From Corynebacterium propinquum DSM 44285 (GTDB taxonomy: Bacteria > Actinomycetota > Actinomycetes > Mycobacteriales > Mycobacteriaceae): a stretch of DNA of 64,000 bases. Numbering within the stretch: position 1 is the first letter of the stretch; every line of letters begins with the position of its first letter. The stretch spans positions 124,001 through 188,000 of the forward strand of contig NZ_AQXC01000004.1 in assembly GCF_000375525.1 (NCBI RefSeq), read 5' to 3'. This document shows positions 25,563 through 35,034 of this stretch, piece after piece. A program made the position numbers and the translations under genes. The notes under the pieces are model-generated. The model did not search any database, was not told where the DNA came from, and was given only the letters and a program-made list of their open reading frames with translations.

Positions 25563-26456
25563 ATGATGGATACCAACCCGAACACAGAGCCGCAGCGGGA
25601 AAATCCGACTGTCGGCAAAGCGGGCGCTTCGCGCCGTAAACGCAAGATGCGTCGGACGCTCGCCGGCGCAGCTGCATTGTCTGTGGGGCTCACCGGCGCC
25701 GGTATTCTTGCCAGCGCTTTGACCCCGGAAGCGCAAGTCGCTACCGCACAACGTGATGATCAAGCCTTGATTCAAGAAGGTAAGGACATCTACGAAGTTG
25801 CCTGTATTACTTGTCACGGCACCAACCTTCAGGGCGTTCCTGACCGTGGGCCGTCATTGATTGGCGTTGGCGAAGGCTCCGTTTACTTCCAGGTGCATTC
25901 AGGTCGTATGCCTATGATGTCCAACGATGCACAGGCAGAGCGAAAAACGCCGCGTTATACCGAGCAGCAAACTCTTGCTTTGGCCGCGTACGTAGCAGCT
26001 AACGGTGGGGGACCTGACCTCGTATACAACGACGACGGCACTATCGCGATGGAGGAACTTCGCGGTTCTTCGTACAACGGCCAAATTCAGCCTGAAGATG
26101 TGGCGCGCGGTTCGGAGTTGTTCCGTATGAACTGTGCATCCTGCCACAACTTCACAGGCCGTGGCGGCGCGTTGTCGTCCGGTAAGTATGCGCCTCCTTT
26201 GGACCCTGCCAACGAGCAAGAGATCTATCAGGCTATGCTCACTGGCCCGCAGAATATGCCTAAGTTCTCTGAACGGCAGTTGACCCACGACGAAAAGGCC
26301 GACATTATCGCGTTTATTAAAGACGCGAAAGAGTCGCCTTCGTCCGGTGGTTGGTCTGTAGGTGGATTGGGCCCGGTTGCTGAAGGCTTGGCCATGTGGA
26401 TCATCGGCATCACCGCTCTGGTTGGTGCAGCTATGTGGATTGGATCGCGTACCTAA
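25563..26456 (+). CDS. qcrC: Di-haem cytochrome c1 subunit of the bc1 complex, 297 aa
   Basis: Actinobacterial c1 that passes electrons directly to CuA, without soluble cytochrome c. Two haem-binding sites are present: CITCH and CASCH. A basic N-terminus and signal-anchor helix ([23 protein letters not shown]) precede them. A C-terminal helix ([20 protein letters not shown]) holds it in the membrane. AAAGGG precedes two possible ATGs, 25563 and 25566. The stop overlaps the qcrA start (TAATG). Confidence 0.97.
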   Translation: MMDTNPNTEPQRENPTVGKAGASRRKRKMRRTLAGAAALSVGLTGAGILASALTPEAQVATAQRDDQALIQEGKDIYEVACITCHGTNLQGVPDRGPSLIGVGEGSVYFQVHSGRMPMMSNDAQAERKTPRYTEQQTLALAAYVAANGGGPDLVYNDDGTIAMEELRGSSYNGQIQPEDVARGSELFRMNCASCHNFTGRGGALSSGKYAPPLDPANEQEIYQAMLTGPQNMPKFSERQLTHDEKADIIAFIKDAKESPSSGGWSVGGLGPVAEGLAMWIIGITALVGAAMWIGSRT

Positions 26457-27676
26457 TGTCGAACGAGAAAAAGAATTACACGGAACAAGAGCTCCGGGGA
26501 ATGAGCCAGGATGAATTGGCTCAACTCGGTACGGAACTCGATGAAGTTACCGTCGCATATCGTAAAGAACGGTTCCCGGTCGAGAACGACCCTGCAGAGA
26601 AGCGCGCATCGATATCGGTCGGCATCTTCTTCGGCATAGCCATCATTGCTGCAATCGCCTTCCTTGGCGTCTACCTGTTCTGGCCATGGGGCTACAAGGG
26701 ACACGGCGAATCCGGTCAGTTCCTGCACGCCGTATACACGCCATTACTTGGTCTTACTTCTGGTCTTGCCATCCTGTGTCTCGGCATTGGTGTGGTAATG
26801 ATCGTCAAAAAGATGGTGCCAGAAGAAATTGCAGTGCAAAACCGGCACGACGGCCCTTCGGACGAAGTTGATCGTCAGACGGTGACCGCTTTGCTCAACG
26901 ACGCATGGCAAACCTCGACTCTTGGTCGTCGAAAAGCATTGCAGGGTCTGCTTGGTGGAGCAGGAATTCTGGCAGGTCTCGTTGTCATTGCTCCGCTGGG
27001 CGGTGCGATTCGCAACCCCTGGGCTGTTCGCCATGAGATGAACTACAACGGCGATGGAACTTTGTGGACCTCCGGGTGGACTCTTCACGATCAGGGCGTA
27101 AAGCTTTACTTGGCGCGTGACACCGGTGCGATTGCCGAACACCATGAAGGCCAATCTGGAAACCACTGGGAGACCAAAGGTGTTTCTCGCCTTGTCCGTG
27201 TCCGTCCCGAAGATTTGTCTGCGGCAGCGATGGAAACCGTATTCCCATTGGCTGAAAACGATGTCAACGATGGTGATCGTTATGATCCACAGCGTGATGT
27301 ATATGAAAACCATATGCACTCAATTCACGGACCACGCAACGCAGTAATGCTGATTCGTCTTCGCCACGACGACGCCAAGGCGGTTGTCGAACGGGAGAAT
27401 CAGGAAGACTTCCATTACGGCGATTACTACGCGTATTCAAAGATTTGTACCCACGTCGGTTGTCCTACCTCGCTTTTCGAGGCTCAGACCAACCGCATTC
27501 TGTGCCCGTGTCACCAGTCGCAGTTCGACGCAATGCAATATGCAAAGCCAGTTTTCGGACCTGCGGCTCGTGCCCTGCCACAGTTGCCCATCACCGTTGA
27601 CGAAGAGGGCTACCTCATCGCTCGCGGTAACTTCATCGAGCCAGTTGGCCCGGCTTTCTGGGAGCGTGAATCCTAA
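26456..27676 (+). CDS. qcrA: Rieske iron-sulfur subunit of the bc1 complex, 406 aa
   Basis: Three transmembrane helices (residues about 53-75, 93-112 and 165-185) place the C-terminal Rieske domain outside. The [2Fe-2S] ligands are in CTHVGCP and [10 protein letters not shown] twin-Arg-like RRK motif ([12 protein letters not shown]) precedes the third helix, as in other actinobacterial Rieske proteins that use Tat for this segment. Translationally coupled to qcrC and qcrB through TAATG overlaps. Confidence 0.97.
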   Translation: MSNEKKNYTEQELRGMSQDELAQLGTELDEVTVAYRKERFPVENDPAEKRASISVGIFFGIAIIAAIAFLGVYLFWPWGYKGHGESGQFLHAVYTPLLGLTSGLAILCLGIGVVMIVKKMVPEEIAVQNRHDGPSDEVDRQTVTALLNDAWQTSTLGRRKALQGLLGGAGILAGLVVIAPLGGAIRNPWAVRHEMNYNGDGTLWTSGWTLHDQGVKLYLARDTGAIAEHHEGQSGNHWETKGVSRLVRVRPEDLSAAAMETVFPLAENDVNDGDRYDPQRDVYENHMHSIHGPRNAVMLIRLRHDDAKAVVERENQEDFHYGDYYAYSKICTHVGCPTSLFEAQTNRILCPCHQSQFDAMQYAKPVFGPAARALPQLPITVDEEGYLIARGNFIEPVGPAFWERES

Positions 27677-29304
27677 TGAGCAATAAACTTGGACAGATTG
27701 CGGACAACGTCGATTCGCGTTACACGATCTCTGGGATGGTCCGCACCCAGATCAATAAAGTCTTTCCAACCCACTGGTCGTTCATGTTGGGTGAGATCGC
27801 ACTGTACAGCTTCATTATTTTGTTGCTGACAGGCGTTTACCTGACGTTGTTCTTCGACCCGTCAATTACCAAAGTTATCTACGATGGCGGTTATCTGCCG
27901 CTCAACGGTGTCGAGATGTCTCGCGCTTACGCGACGGCGTTGGATATTTCATTCGAAGTGCGCGGTGGACTGTTTGTACGCCAGATGCACCACTGGGCAG
28001 CGTTGATGTTCATGATGTCTATGGTCGCGCACATGCTTCGCGTGTTCTTTACCGGCGCGTTCCGTCGCCCTCGTGAAGCGAACTGGATCATCGGTTGTGC
28101 GCTCATCATGCTGGGCATGGTCGAAGGGTTCATGGGGTACTCCCTGCCGGATGACTTGCTGTCTGGTGTCGGCCTGCGCATCATGTCCGCCATCATTCTT
28201 GGTGTCCCAATCATTGGCACCTGGATTCACTGGGCAATCTTCGACGGCGACTTTCCATCTGAACTGATGTTGGATAGGTTCTATATCCTGCATGTGTTGA
28301 TCATTCCGGGAATTATCTTGGCACTGATCGCTGCCCACCTGATGCTGGTCTGGTACCAGAAGCACACGCAGTTGCCAGGACCTGGACGCACTGAGAACAA
28401 CGTCGTTGGCGTACGTATCATGCCGGTGTTTGCAACTAAGGCCATCGGTATGGGCTTGATCGTCGCCGGTGTATTGGCCTTGATGTCTGGTTTGTTGACC
28501 ATCAACGGTTTCTGGACCATTGGCCCGTACAACCCATCGCAGGTTTCTGCAGGCTCGCAGCCGGACGTTTACATGCTCTGGACCGACGGTGTGGCACGTA
28601 TTATGCCCGCTTGGGAGCTATACATCGGTGGTTACACGATCCCATCCGCATTCTGGGTTGCACTCATGTGTGGTGTCATGGTCATCTTGCTGTTTGCCTA
28701 CCCAGCTCTAGAGAAGAAGGCCACGGGAGACGATGCCCACCACAATCTTCTGCAGCGTCCTCGCGACGTCCCAGCTCGTACGGCTATCGGTGCCATGGCT
28801 ATCACGTTCTTCTTGTTGGTCACTATCTCCGGTGGTAACGACCACGTCGCGCACTTCTTCAACATCTCGCTGAATGCAATGACTTGGTTTGGTCGTATCG
28901 GCCTGGTGGTGCTTCCTCCACTGGTTTACTTCCTGACTTACCGCATCTGCGTTTCCTTGCAGCGCTCTGACCGCGAGGTACTTGAACACGGTATCGAGAC
29001 CGGTACCATTAAGCAGCTGCCTAACGGTGCGTTTATTGAAGTACACCAGCCGCTGGGTCCTGTAGACGAGCATGGTCACCCAATCCCGCTGGAGTACGCT
29101 GGTGCCGCTGTTCCAAAGCAATTGAACAAGCTTGGCTATGCAGATCAAAACGCGCCTGGTGTCTTCAGCCCGGACCCGGATGACGTTGCTGAACGCAAGC
29201 GTCGCATCGAGCATGACAATCACGAAGAGGAAGCAGAGATGCTTCGTCGTCTCAACGAGGCCAACCGTGAGGCTGATCGCCGTAACGGACATCTCGACGA
29301 CTAA
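27676..29304 (+). CDS. qcrB: Cytochrome b subunit of the bc1 complex, 542 aa
   Basis: Transmembrane di-haem b subunit for menaquinol oxidation. The segments [26 protein letters not shown] and [24 protein letters not shown] contain the paired haem histidines. The protein has the long cytosolic C-terminal extension of actinobacteria (residues about 440-542), rich in charged residues. The last gene of the operon, followed by a very stable hairpin. Confidence 0.97.
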   Translation: MSNKLGQIADNVDSRYTISGMVRTQINKVFPTHWSFMLGEIALYSFIILLLTGVYLTLFFDPSITKVIYDGGYLPLNGVEMSRAYATALDISFEVRGGLFVRQMHHWAALMFMMSMVAHMLRVFFTGAFRRPREANWIIGCALIMLGMVEGFMGYSLPDDLLSGVGLRIMSAIILGVPIIGTWIHWAIFDGDFPSELMLDRFYILHVLIIPGIILALIAAHLMLVWYQKHTQLPGPGRTENNVVGVRIMPVFATKAIGMGLIVAGVLALMSGLLTINGFWTIGPYNPSQVSAGSQPDVYMLWTDGVARIMPAWELYIGGYTIPSAFWVALMCGVMVILLFAYPALEKKATGDDAHHNLLQRPRDVPARTAIGAMAITFFLLVTISGGNDHVAHFFNISLNAMTWFGRIGLVVLPPLVYFLTYRICVSLQRSDREVLEHGIETGTIKQLPNGAFIEVHQPLGPVDEHGHPIPLEYAGAAVPKQLNKLGYADQNAPGVFSPDPDDVAERKRRIEHDNHEEEAEMLRRLNEANREADRRNGHLDD

Positions 29305-29370
29305 CTGAGATGGCTTTATAGTTCCCGGCGGAGCTAACCCGGCTAGGCGAACCGCCTAGTGCACTGAACC

Positions 29371-29403
29371 CACCCCGCCCCTAGGATCCCTAGGGGCGGG
29401 GTG
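29371..29403 (+). terminator. Very stable hairpin after qcrB
   Basis: CACCCCGCCCCTAGG (29371-29385) pairs perfectly over 15 bp with CCTAGGGGCGGGGTG (29389-29403), leaving a 3-nt loop. There is no U-tract afterwards, so it may act as a U-less terminator or an mRNA 3'-end stabiliser. Confidence 0.75.
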
Positions 29404-29844
29404 TCTCGCGTCTATGCGGTATCGAGTTGTGCGCACCCATCTTTCTACAGAGTCCCTCGGTCGCCAACCAACCACACAGGCGCTGCGTCTCGCCTGTCTG
29501 GGCTTAATCCACGTCGAGACGAAATTACCGCAGCTAACACATTTCGAGACGGTCCAGTTCTGCTCCACGGAAGTTCTACCTACAGCACTATGGAAAAGTT
29601 GCTGATGGTGCACAAATGGGAAGATTTTATCGCTATCGGTAGGAATATGAGTAAAGTCACTTCAATTAAATTTTCGGCACTTGTGGGCCTTCTCTCTGCC
29701 GGTGGTTGGATTGTTTTGACTTGCCTCTTCTTCAGAAAATGCCTGGTAAGTCCGTTATTTTTCTCTTTGCTTCTTCGTCTGTTTCGTTCGCATGTAATCA
29801 GATCTTTTATGATGTCGATCTTGCAACGTGTAGATAACAAGTCG

Positions 29845-29911
29845 GTAACGGCTGTAATTCCGGCTCTCGATTCGACAACGTTTGTTGTCATTTCGTAACC
29901 TATCTGTGACA
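29845..29911 (+). promoter_or_regulatory. GTAAC direct repeats, possible MtrA-type sites
   Basis: GTAACG (29845) and GTAATT (29854) form one pair, and GTAACC (29895) and GTGACA (29906) another. The actinobacterial response regulator MtrA controls cell-wall peptidase genes through loosely conserved direct repeats of this kind. Assignment is by resemblance only. Confidence 0.3.
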
Positions 29912-30011
29912 TTAAGTCAGGCATCCAGCTCTCAACTTTGAGGCCGAAGGTGCTCTGAGCAGAAACTACGAAAACTGTAGTGCACACTCAACCGATTTTG
30001 GAGAATATTTC

Positions 30012-30608
30012 GTGGCTAAACACCGTAAGCAGAACCTGTCCACCAAACGTCGTGTAGCTGCTGCATCCGCTGTTGTTGTCGGATCCACCGTCATGGCGCC
30101 AGGAATGGCAACTGCTGCCGAGTTCACCATCCCGAACACTAACTTCACTGTCGATGTTCCTGGTGTTGAGAACATCCCTGGTGCTCAGGAGTTCCTGAAC
30201 AACGCCCCGGCTCCAGCTCCACAAGCAAACAACCCAGTTCAGGTTGCGCAGAATGCTGTGAGTTCGAAAGGGCAGCAAATCGTTGATGCGGCACGCTCGG
30301 CAGTCGGTAGTCCATATGCCTGGGGTGCTGCAGGTCCTAGCTCTTTCGACTGCTCGGGTCTCACTAGCTGGGCATACCAGCAGGCAGGCGTAAACATCCC
30401 TCGTACCTCGCAGGCACAGGCTGCAGGCGGAACTCCGGTGTCCCTGGACGCGTTGCAACCTGGAGACATCATTGCGTACTACGGTGGTGCTTCGCACGTC
30501 GGTATCTATACCGGCCACGGCACCATCATTGACGCCTTGAACGCCGGTAGCCCGGTTGGCGAGCGCCCACTGCACTTCCAGCCAATCCACTCAGCCGTTC
30601 GTTTCTAA
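30012..30608 (+). CDS. Secreted NlpC/P60 endopeptidase, 198 aa
   Basis: Predicted secreted peptidoglycan peptidase. The signal peptide (residues 1-36) ends in MATAA. A Pro/Ala linker leads to the NlpC/P60 domain (residues 88-198). Cys114 in FDCSGL and His162 in SHVGIY are in place. The third catalytic position, usually His, is Asp174 (GTIIDALNAG). The domain is closely similar to that of the next gene, including PRTSQAQ..GGTPVSL.AL.PGDII, so the two arose by duplication. GGAG precedes the GTG start. Confidence 0.9.
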   Translation: MAKHRKQNLSTKRRVAAASAVVVGSTVMAPGMATAAEFTIPNTNFTVDVPGVENIPGAQEFLNNAPAPAPQANNPVQVAQNAVSSKGQQIVDAARSAVGSPYAWGAAGPSSFDCSGLTSWAYQQAGVNIPRTSQAQAAGGTPVSLDALQPGDIIAYYGGASHVGIYTGHGTIIDALNAGSPVGERPLHFQPIHSAVRF

Positions 30609-30694
30609 GTAGCAGGCAGGACTAGCCATTGCGCTGTGCATAGCGCTAGTATTGCCGTTGGTCTACTCGCTTCATCAAGAAAGTTACTCAACGC

Positions 30695-31732
30695 ATGATT
30701 TCTAGTGCTTTCCGGTCGCGCCAGCGCTTCCTAGCCATCGCAACTGCTTCCGCCCTTATCGTCGGTGGAGGCGCATTAAGTGCACCTTTTGCTTCTGCGG
30801 ACGACATTGAAATCGTCAAGCACGACATTGAAACTAAGGGATTCGAGCTTTCCCGGAAGCACGAAGAGTTGAAAAACCTTGAGGGCGTCCTAGAGGAGCG
30901 CTCCTCGCGCGTCGCGCAGCTTGATTCCCTTAGCGCCGACGCCGCTGCGAAAGCGGCTCAGGCGGCGGATGCACGCCAAGCACTGCAACAGACAGTAGAC
31001 CGGATTGCGCAAGCAAAGCAGACCGGAACTTCCATTGATGACGCCTCAGCTGTGTTGGCCTCGGGAAGCCCGCAGGAAATGATTGATCGGCAAGCGTTCC
31101 TGAATTCTTTGTCTCGTGGCGCTACCGATGAGATCCAACGGCTGCAGGATGAAGTGAAAACATCCGCTCGTAGTGCCAGCAAGGCCAACGCTAAGCTGCA
31201 AGAAGCAATTTTCCACAAAACTGATTTGGAATTCCAGCGCGGGAAGCTGCAAGAACAGCGTGACGCGTTGGAATCTGAGATTGCCGAGTTGGAAGCTCGT
31301 GTTAACGCTCTGAGCGATGAGGAGCGCACAGCTCTCGGCGGTGGCGGCTCGGTAGACCTCGCGGCTGCCGGCGAAGCTCTGTTGAGCGTTGCAGGATCTG
31401 GAGCATCCGGGGCAGCATTGACTCGGCTCGGAATGCCATACAACTGGGGTGCGGCAGGCCCTGATTCTTTCGACTGTTCTGGCTTGATGCATTGGGCCTA
31501 TCAACAGCAAGGCAAGAGCATACCGCGTACCTCGCAGGCACAATTGTCCGGAGGAACCCCTGTATCACTCAATGCTCTGCAACCTGGCGACATCATCGGC
31601 TATTACCCTGGTACGACTCACGTCGGCATGTACATCGGTGACGGCAAGGTAGTGCACGCCTCTACGTATGGTGTTCCCGTCCAAGTCGTTCCGTATGATT
31701 CCATGCCGATCACTGGAGCTTCCCGCTACTAG
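30695..31732 (+). CDS. Secreted NlpC/P60 endopeptidase with coiled coil, 345 aa
   Basis: RipA/PcsB-like organisation. A signal peptide (residues 1-36, cleaved near FASA-DD) is followed by a long coiled coil (about 40-205) and a C-terminal NlpC/P60 domain (235-345). The triad is complete: Cys261 in FDCSGL, His309 in THVGMY and His321 in KVVHAS. In related bacteria the coiled coil keeps the peptidase inactive until it is recruited at the septum. No obvious ribosome binding site precedes the ATG. Its stop codon is in a small 2x11 bp repeat. Confidence 0.92.
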   Translation: MISSAFRSRQRFLAIATASALIVGGGALSAPFASADDIEIVKHDIETKGFELSRKHEELKNLEGVLEERSSRVAQLDSLSADAAAKAAQAADARQALQQTVDRIAQAKQTGTSIDDASAVLASGSPQEMIDRQAFLNSLSRGATDEIQRLQDEVKTSARSASKANAKLQEAIFHKTDLEFQRGKLQEQRDALESEIAELEARVNALSDEERTALGGGGSVDLAAAGEALLSVAGSGASGAALTRLGMPYNWGAAGPDSFDCSGLMHWAYQQQGKSIPRTSQAQLSGGTPVSLNALQPGDIIGYYPGTTHVGMYIGDGKVVHASTYGVPVQVVPYDSMPITGASRY

Positions 31733-31749
31733 TTAATAACTACTTAACG
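31728..31749 (+). repeat. 2 x 11 bp tandem repeat across a stop codon
   Basis: ACTAGTTAATA then ACTACTTAACG (8/11). The stop TAG is in unit 1; TAA triplets occur in both units. On its own this is weak; it is listed because it fits the pattern at other gene ends. Confidence 0.45.
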
Positions 31750-31768
31750 GCGGTCATTTCACAGCTTT

Positions 31769-31803
31769 GAACCCGCGTCTTCTAAGAAGACGCGGGTTCT
31801 CTG
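31769..31803 (+). terminator. Intrinsic terminator after the NlpC/P60 pair
   Basis: GAACCCGCGTCTTC pairs with GAAGACGCGGGTTC (left arm from 31769, right arm to 31799), followed by TCTCTGTGTT. Confidence 0.8.
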
Positions 31804-31871
31804 TGTTGCGATAGGGCGCCAGCATATCGGAAGATTGCCGTCCGTAACGCGGCTTCGCCAAATGGATGGAG

Positions 31872-31877
31872 TATAGT
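31872..31877 (+). promoter_or_regulatory. -10 element of glk
   Basis: TATAGT, 9 nt before the ATG at 31887. It excludes the upstream ATG 31866 and argues for a leaderless start at 31887. Confidence 0.55.
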
Positions 31878-31886
31878 GAGATGGTT

Positions 31887-32849
31887 ATGTCAATTGCCTC
31901 AAATTCCTTGACGATCGGCGTAGATATTGGTGGCACAAATATGCGTGCCGCCGTCGTCGACGCGCAAGGACAGATATTGGACCGCGCTGCAACGTTGACT
32001 CCAAACAGCGAAGGCGTGCTCGTCGACAAGCTGGTGGCCCTGGTTGATACTTTGCGGGACCGCCATGAGATCTCCGCTGTTGGTCTTGCCGTTGCGGGTT
32101 TCCTGGACCCTGAATGCACCAAGGTGCGATTTGCGCCGCATTTACCCTGGCGCGAAGCTCCAGTCCGCGACATTATGACTCAACGCCTGGGAATCCCGGT
32201 TCGCCTAGAACACGACGCCAATTCCGCTGCGTGGGGTGAATACGTATTTGGGCAGGCACAGGAGACAGAAACGTGGGTTTATTTTTCTGTCGGTACTGGA
32301 ATAGGCGCGACCATCATGCACCAAGGCGAGATTTTTCGCGGGTCCTTTGGCATGGCCCCAGAATTCGGTCATGTCACAGTTGTCCCTGGTGGACGTAAGT
32401 GTTCCTGCGGCAAGCGTGGATGTTTAGAGCGCTATGCTTCGGGGACGGCACTGGCTGATACCGTGTTAGAGCTTGCCGACGAATGCCCTGAGTATCGCCG
32501 CAGCTCTTTATTGCATACCGCTTCTACCGGCGAAGAAATTATGGCTGCTGCGCGCAAAGGTGATCCGTTGGGGCAAGCGGTGGTCGCGGAATTTGCTCGC
32601 TGGCTCGGTATTGGTTTGTCTTTTGTCGCAGATGTCATCGATCCCGAATTGATTGTTCTTGGTGGCGGTGTAGTGGGTAATCATGACCTGTTTTTGCCTC
32701 GCGCCCACGAGGTGATGGGGGAGTCCATGGTCGCAGCAACCCATCGGCCACACCCGCAGGTTTCTATTGCAAAACTAGGGTCCGCGGCGGGTATGGTTGG
32801 GGTGGCACATTTATCACGATATGCTGAAGAATCCGCGAAAACTAGCTAG
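31887..32849 (+). CDS. glk: ROK-family glucokinase, 320 aa
   Basis: Phosphorylates glucose in the cytosol. The ATP-binding motif GVDIGGTNMRAAVVD opens the protein. The sugar-binding/catalytic stretch LEHDANSAAWGE and the Zn-binding ROK signature CSCGKRGCLE are intact, as is VLGGGVVG. It resembles the ATP-dependent Glk of C. glutamicum at the same locus more than the polyphosphate glucokinase. The start at 31887 follows from the -10 at 31872; ATG 31866 and 31881 are less likely. plsC follows 18 bp downstream, so the two may be co-transcribed. Confidence 0.93.
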   Translation: MSIASNSLTIGVDIGGTNMRAAVVDAQGQILDRAATLTPNSEGVLVDKLVALVDTLRDRHEISAVGLAVAGFLDPECTKVRFAPHLPWREAPVRDIMTQRLGIPVRLEHDANSAAWGEYVFGQAQETETWVYFSVGTGIGATIMHQGEIFRGSFGMAPEFGHVTVVPGGRKCSCGKRGCLERYASGTALADTVLELADECPEYRRSSLLHTASTGEEIMAAARKGDPLGQAVVAEFARWLGIGLSFVADVIDPELIVLGGGVVGNHDLFLPRAHEVMGESMVAATHRPHPQVSIAKLGSAAGMVGVAHLSRYAEESAKTS

Positions 32850-32867
32850 AAAGGCTGGATCCGAGCT

Positions 32868-33632
32868 GTGGCGAGGACAAACACCAAGGGCATGAACAAT
32901 GGCTGGTACCGTTTTTTTAAGTACGTGCTTATCGGCCCCTGGCTGCGGGTATGGAATCGTCCATTCACCGAAGGCTTGGACAACGTTCCACGTCAAGGCT
33001 CAGCTATGTTCGTGTCCAACCATCAGGCAGTGATGGACTCGTTTTACCTCCCACTGATATGCCCGCGTCAGCTCACATTCCCGGCCAAAAAAGAATATTT
33101 CACTGGAACCGGATTTGTCGGGGCTATCCAACGATTTTTCTTTACGTCCGTGGGACAGGTTCCCATCGACCGCACCGCAAAAGATGCCGGTGATGCGCTG
33201 ATCGATACCGCAAAAACTGTTTTTGCTCGCGATGATATTCTTGGCATCTACCCAGAAGGTACGCGTAGCCCTGATGGTCGTATCTACCGGGGTCGCACCG
33301 GTATGGCGCGGATTGCGATGGCCACGAACGTCGACGTGATTCCCGTGGCGATGATCAATACCGCACAAGCCAACCCCATCGGTTCGTGGATCCCACGTCC
33401 TGCCAGAGTTGGTGTGCGTTTTGGTAAGGCGATTTCGCCGCATAAATGGGCAGATGAGCACGGGCTGAACCCGGAAGACCATCAGACAATGCGGGAATTT
33501 ACGGACTTTGTGATGCGCGAACTGGCGGAGCTTACCGGTACCGAATATGTCGATCGTTACGCATCGGAAGTGAAGGATTCCTTGCAGGCAGGCAATGGGT
33601 ATCCAGAGGGTACCGAACCCAACCGCGCGTGA
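32868..33632 (+). CDS. plsC: 1-acyl-glycerol-3-phosphate acyltransferase family protein, 254 aa
   Basis: Membrane-associated phospholipid-synthesis enzyme (LPLAT family). The catalytic motif is SNHQAVMDSFYLP (HxxxxD). Block II lies around YFTGTGFVGAIQRFFF, block III is YPEGTRSPDGRIYRGRTG and block IV is VIPVAMI. The GTG at 32868 has only a distant AAAGG; ATG 32892 (MNNGWYRFF) with AAGGGC in front is a good alternative. Family is certain; exact substrate is inferred. Confidence 0.88.
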   Translation: MARTNTKGMNNGWYRFFKYVLIGPWLRVWNRPFTEGLDNVPRQGSAMFVSNHQAVMDSFYLPLICPRQLTFPAKKEYFTGTGFVGAIQRFFFTSVGQVPIDRTAKDAGDALIDTAKTVFARDDILGIYPEGTRSPDGRIYRGRTGMARIAMATNVDVIPVAMINTAQANPIGSWIPRPARVGVRFGKAISPHKWADEHGLNPEDHQTMREFTDFVMRELAELTGTEYVDRYASEVKDSLQAGNGYPEGTEPNRA

Positions 33633-33650
33633 TTCAGCGGCAGGAGGATA

Positions 33651-34748
33651 GTGGCTAAGCAGCGACTGAAGTGGCCCGATATCGCCCGGGGAATCTCAAT
33701 TTTGGGCGTTATCGTCCTCCATGTTTCGCTGGCGATTCCCGAGGCTCGCGATACCTGGCTTTCGCAAGCAAATGAATTTCTCGACCCCTTACGGATGCCG
33801 CTGTTTTTCTTAGTCAGCGGACTTTTTGCTGCGAAAATATTCAGATATAGCTTCTGGCAACTTTTCGCCCACCGCCTTTGGTTCCTTTTGGTTCCCTATG
33901 TTATTTGGGTGCCACTCGAGCTGGCTGCCTTCCAGGTAATTGTCATGCATGACTATGATTCCGCGTGGCCGCCCGCGACTTATTTTCTGCTGCAGCTTGT
34001 CTCTGGGTCTACGATGATCTGGTTTTTATACGCGTTGATCTTGTTCAATATCGTCCTGTGGTTGCTGCGTTCTTTGCCTGGGTGGGCAGCTGTTCTGGTA
34101 TCTTTTCTCATCCCCGCTGCGTTGTTGCCATTTCATGAGCATTGGCATCTGATCGCGAAATCGGTCATCTATCTTCCCGTATTTGTTTTTGCTGCGTACT
34201 TTTCTGCCTCGGTGCATCGATTTACGGCGCACGCCAAACGTGTGCCGGTTGTTATCGGGGTTACCGCGGCGTACCTCATGGGCTATATTGGTGCCGAGAT
34301 ATGGGGAAGTATGCGCAGCTCCACGATCTATTGGGACGGTCCGGGGATCATTGAGTTTGGTGATTTTGAACTTGATCTACTCTTGCGCATTGTTCAGCAC
34401 GCGTTGTCCCTCCCAGCTGCTATTGTGCTGTCTGTTGTGCTGACCGCGCTTCCTCGTGTGAGCGTGGTCCTGCTCAAACTTGGACGCAATACTTTGCCGC
34501 TCTACGTCGGCCATCACTTCGGCATTATGGCTATGTTCCACTATCAACGCCTCTGGGTTGTGGATGTGGAGCTGGATGAAATTAGCCGATTCGGTAGTTT
34601 TCCCTTGGGTAACACTTATTTTTGGTGTGTGTGCGCCGTGCTCGGTGCCTTGGCAGCGGGGGCGTTATTGAAATATCTCACGCGTATCCGCTCTCTACGA
34701 TGGTTGCTGTATCCGCCCCCATTGTCGGCGTTGCTGCGCCGCGAGTAA
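33651..34748 (+). CDS. Acyltransferase family 3 membrane protein, 365 aa
   Basis: Integral membrane acyltransferase with about ten helices, of the type that transfers acyl groups to cell-envelope glycans. The N-terminal signature WPDIARGISILGVIVLHV, with the catalytic His, and FLDPLRMPLFFLVSGLFAAK are diagnostic. The acceptor is unknown. GGAGGA precedes the GTG start, and the gene follows plsC by 18 bp in the same unit. Confidence 0.88.
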   Translation: MAKQRLKWPDIARGISILGVIVLHVSLAIPEARDTWLSQANEFLDPLRMPLFFLVSGLFAAKIFRYSFWQLFAHRLWFLLVPYVIWVPLELAAFQVIVMHDYDSAWPPATYFLLQLVSGSTMIWFLYALILFNIVLWLLRSLPGWAAVLVSFLIPAALLPFHEHWHLIAKSVIYLPVFVFAAYFSASVHRFTAHAKRVPVVIGVTAAYLMGYIGAEIWGSMRSSTIYWDGPGIIEFGDFELDLLLRIVQHALSLPAAIVLSVVLTALPRVSVVLLKLGRNTLPLYVGHHFGIMAMFHYQRLWVVDVELDEISRFGSFPLGNTYFWCVCAVLGALAAGALLKYLTRIRSLRWLLYPPPLSALLRRE

Positions 34749-34812
34749 GATCGTCGCTGGGAGTAGTATCACTGCCGAGTGCGCAGCATGCTAAGAAAGA
34801 AGGAAGCATATC

Positions 34813-34968
34813 GTGGATAAACTCACCATCTTCCGGCTGGTCGCGGTCACGATGGCCATCATCGGTTACGTGGTTTTGGCGTCAATTGGTGTGGATGCCA
34901 CTGTCGTCGGACCTATCTCAGTTCTGCTTATCGTCTTGCTGTTATTCGTGCCATTGCGTCGTCGCTGA
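34813..34968 (+). CDS. Small membrane protein, 51 aa
   Basis: Short frame opening GTG GAT AAA CTC, preceded by AGAAGGAAG 6 nt upstream. It encodes two hydrophobic segments (residues about 8-24, LVAVTMAIIGYVVLASI, and 31-48, VVGPISVLLIVLLLFVP) joined by a short GVDAT turn and ending in Arg-Arg-Arg, so a hairpin with both ends in the cytosol is likely. I know no named family. It follows the acyltransferase by 64 bp and may be an accessory subunit or an independent small protein. Confidence 0.7.
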   Translation: MDKLTIFRLVAVTMAIIGYVVLASIGVDATVVGPISVLLIVLLLFVPLRRR

Positions 34969-35034
34969 CAAGCGTGGGGCTAGATCGGTGCGGTCGGAAA
35001 ACGTTGCTGAGTGATGAGATCTGCCGTTCACGGG

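Larger units (their letters stand above)
29305..30011 (+). other. qcrB to NlpC/P60 intergenic region (707 bp)
   Basis: The longest gene-free stretch here. It holds the qcrB hairpin (29371-29403), then 570 bp without a convincing gene. The open frames across it lack ribosome binding sites and resemble no family I know. The 3' part (29640-29940) is AT-richer than its surroundings. GTAAC-type direct repeats occur at 29845 and 29895. The conserved blocks of the c-di-AMP (ydaO) riboswitch are not present. Confidence 0.55.

Noticed and set aside
29371..29403. Inverted repeat as an insertion-sequence end
   Set aside because: Perfect short hairpin right after qcrB, no transposase nearby and no target duplication; better read as a terminator.
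29401..29898. 165-codon open frame between qcrB and the NlpC/P60 gene
   Set aside because: Starts inside the qcrB hairpin, lacks a ribosome binding site, has no recognisable domain and shows irregular codon use; the hydrophobic stretch near its end reflects AT-rich DNA.
29640..30011. c-di-AMP (ydaO) riboswitch before the NlpC/P60 gene
   Set aside because: Searched for the conserved GGGGAACC, GGGTGAAT and GCTAACC(G)CGTAGGC blocks; none were found on either strand.
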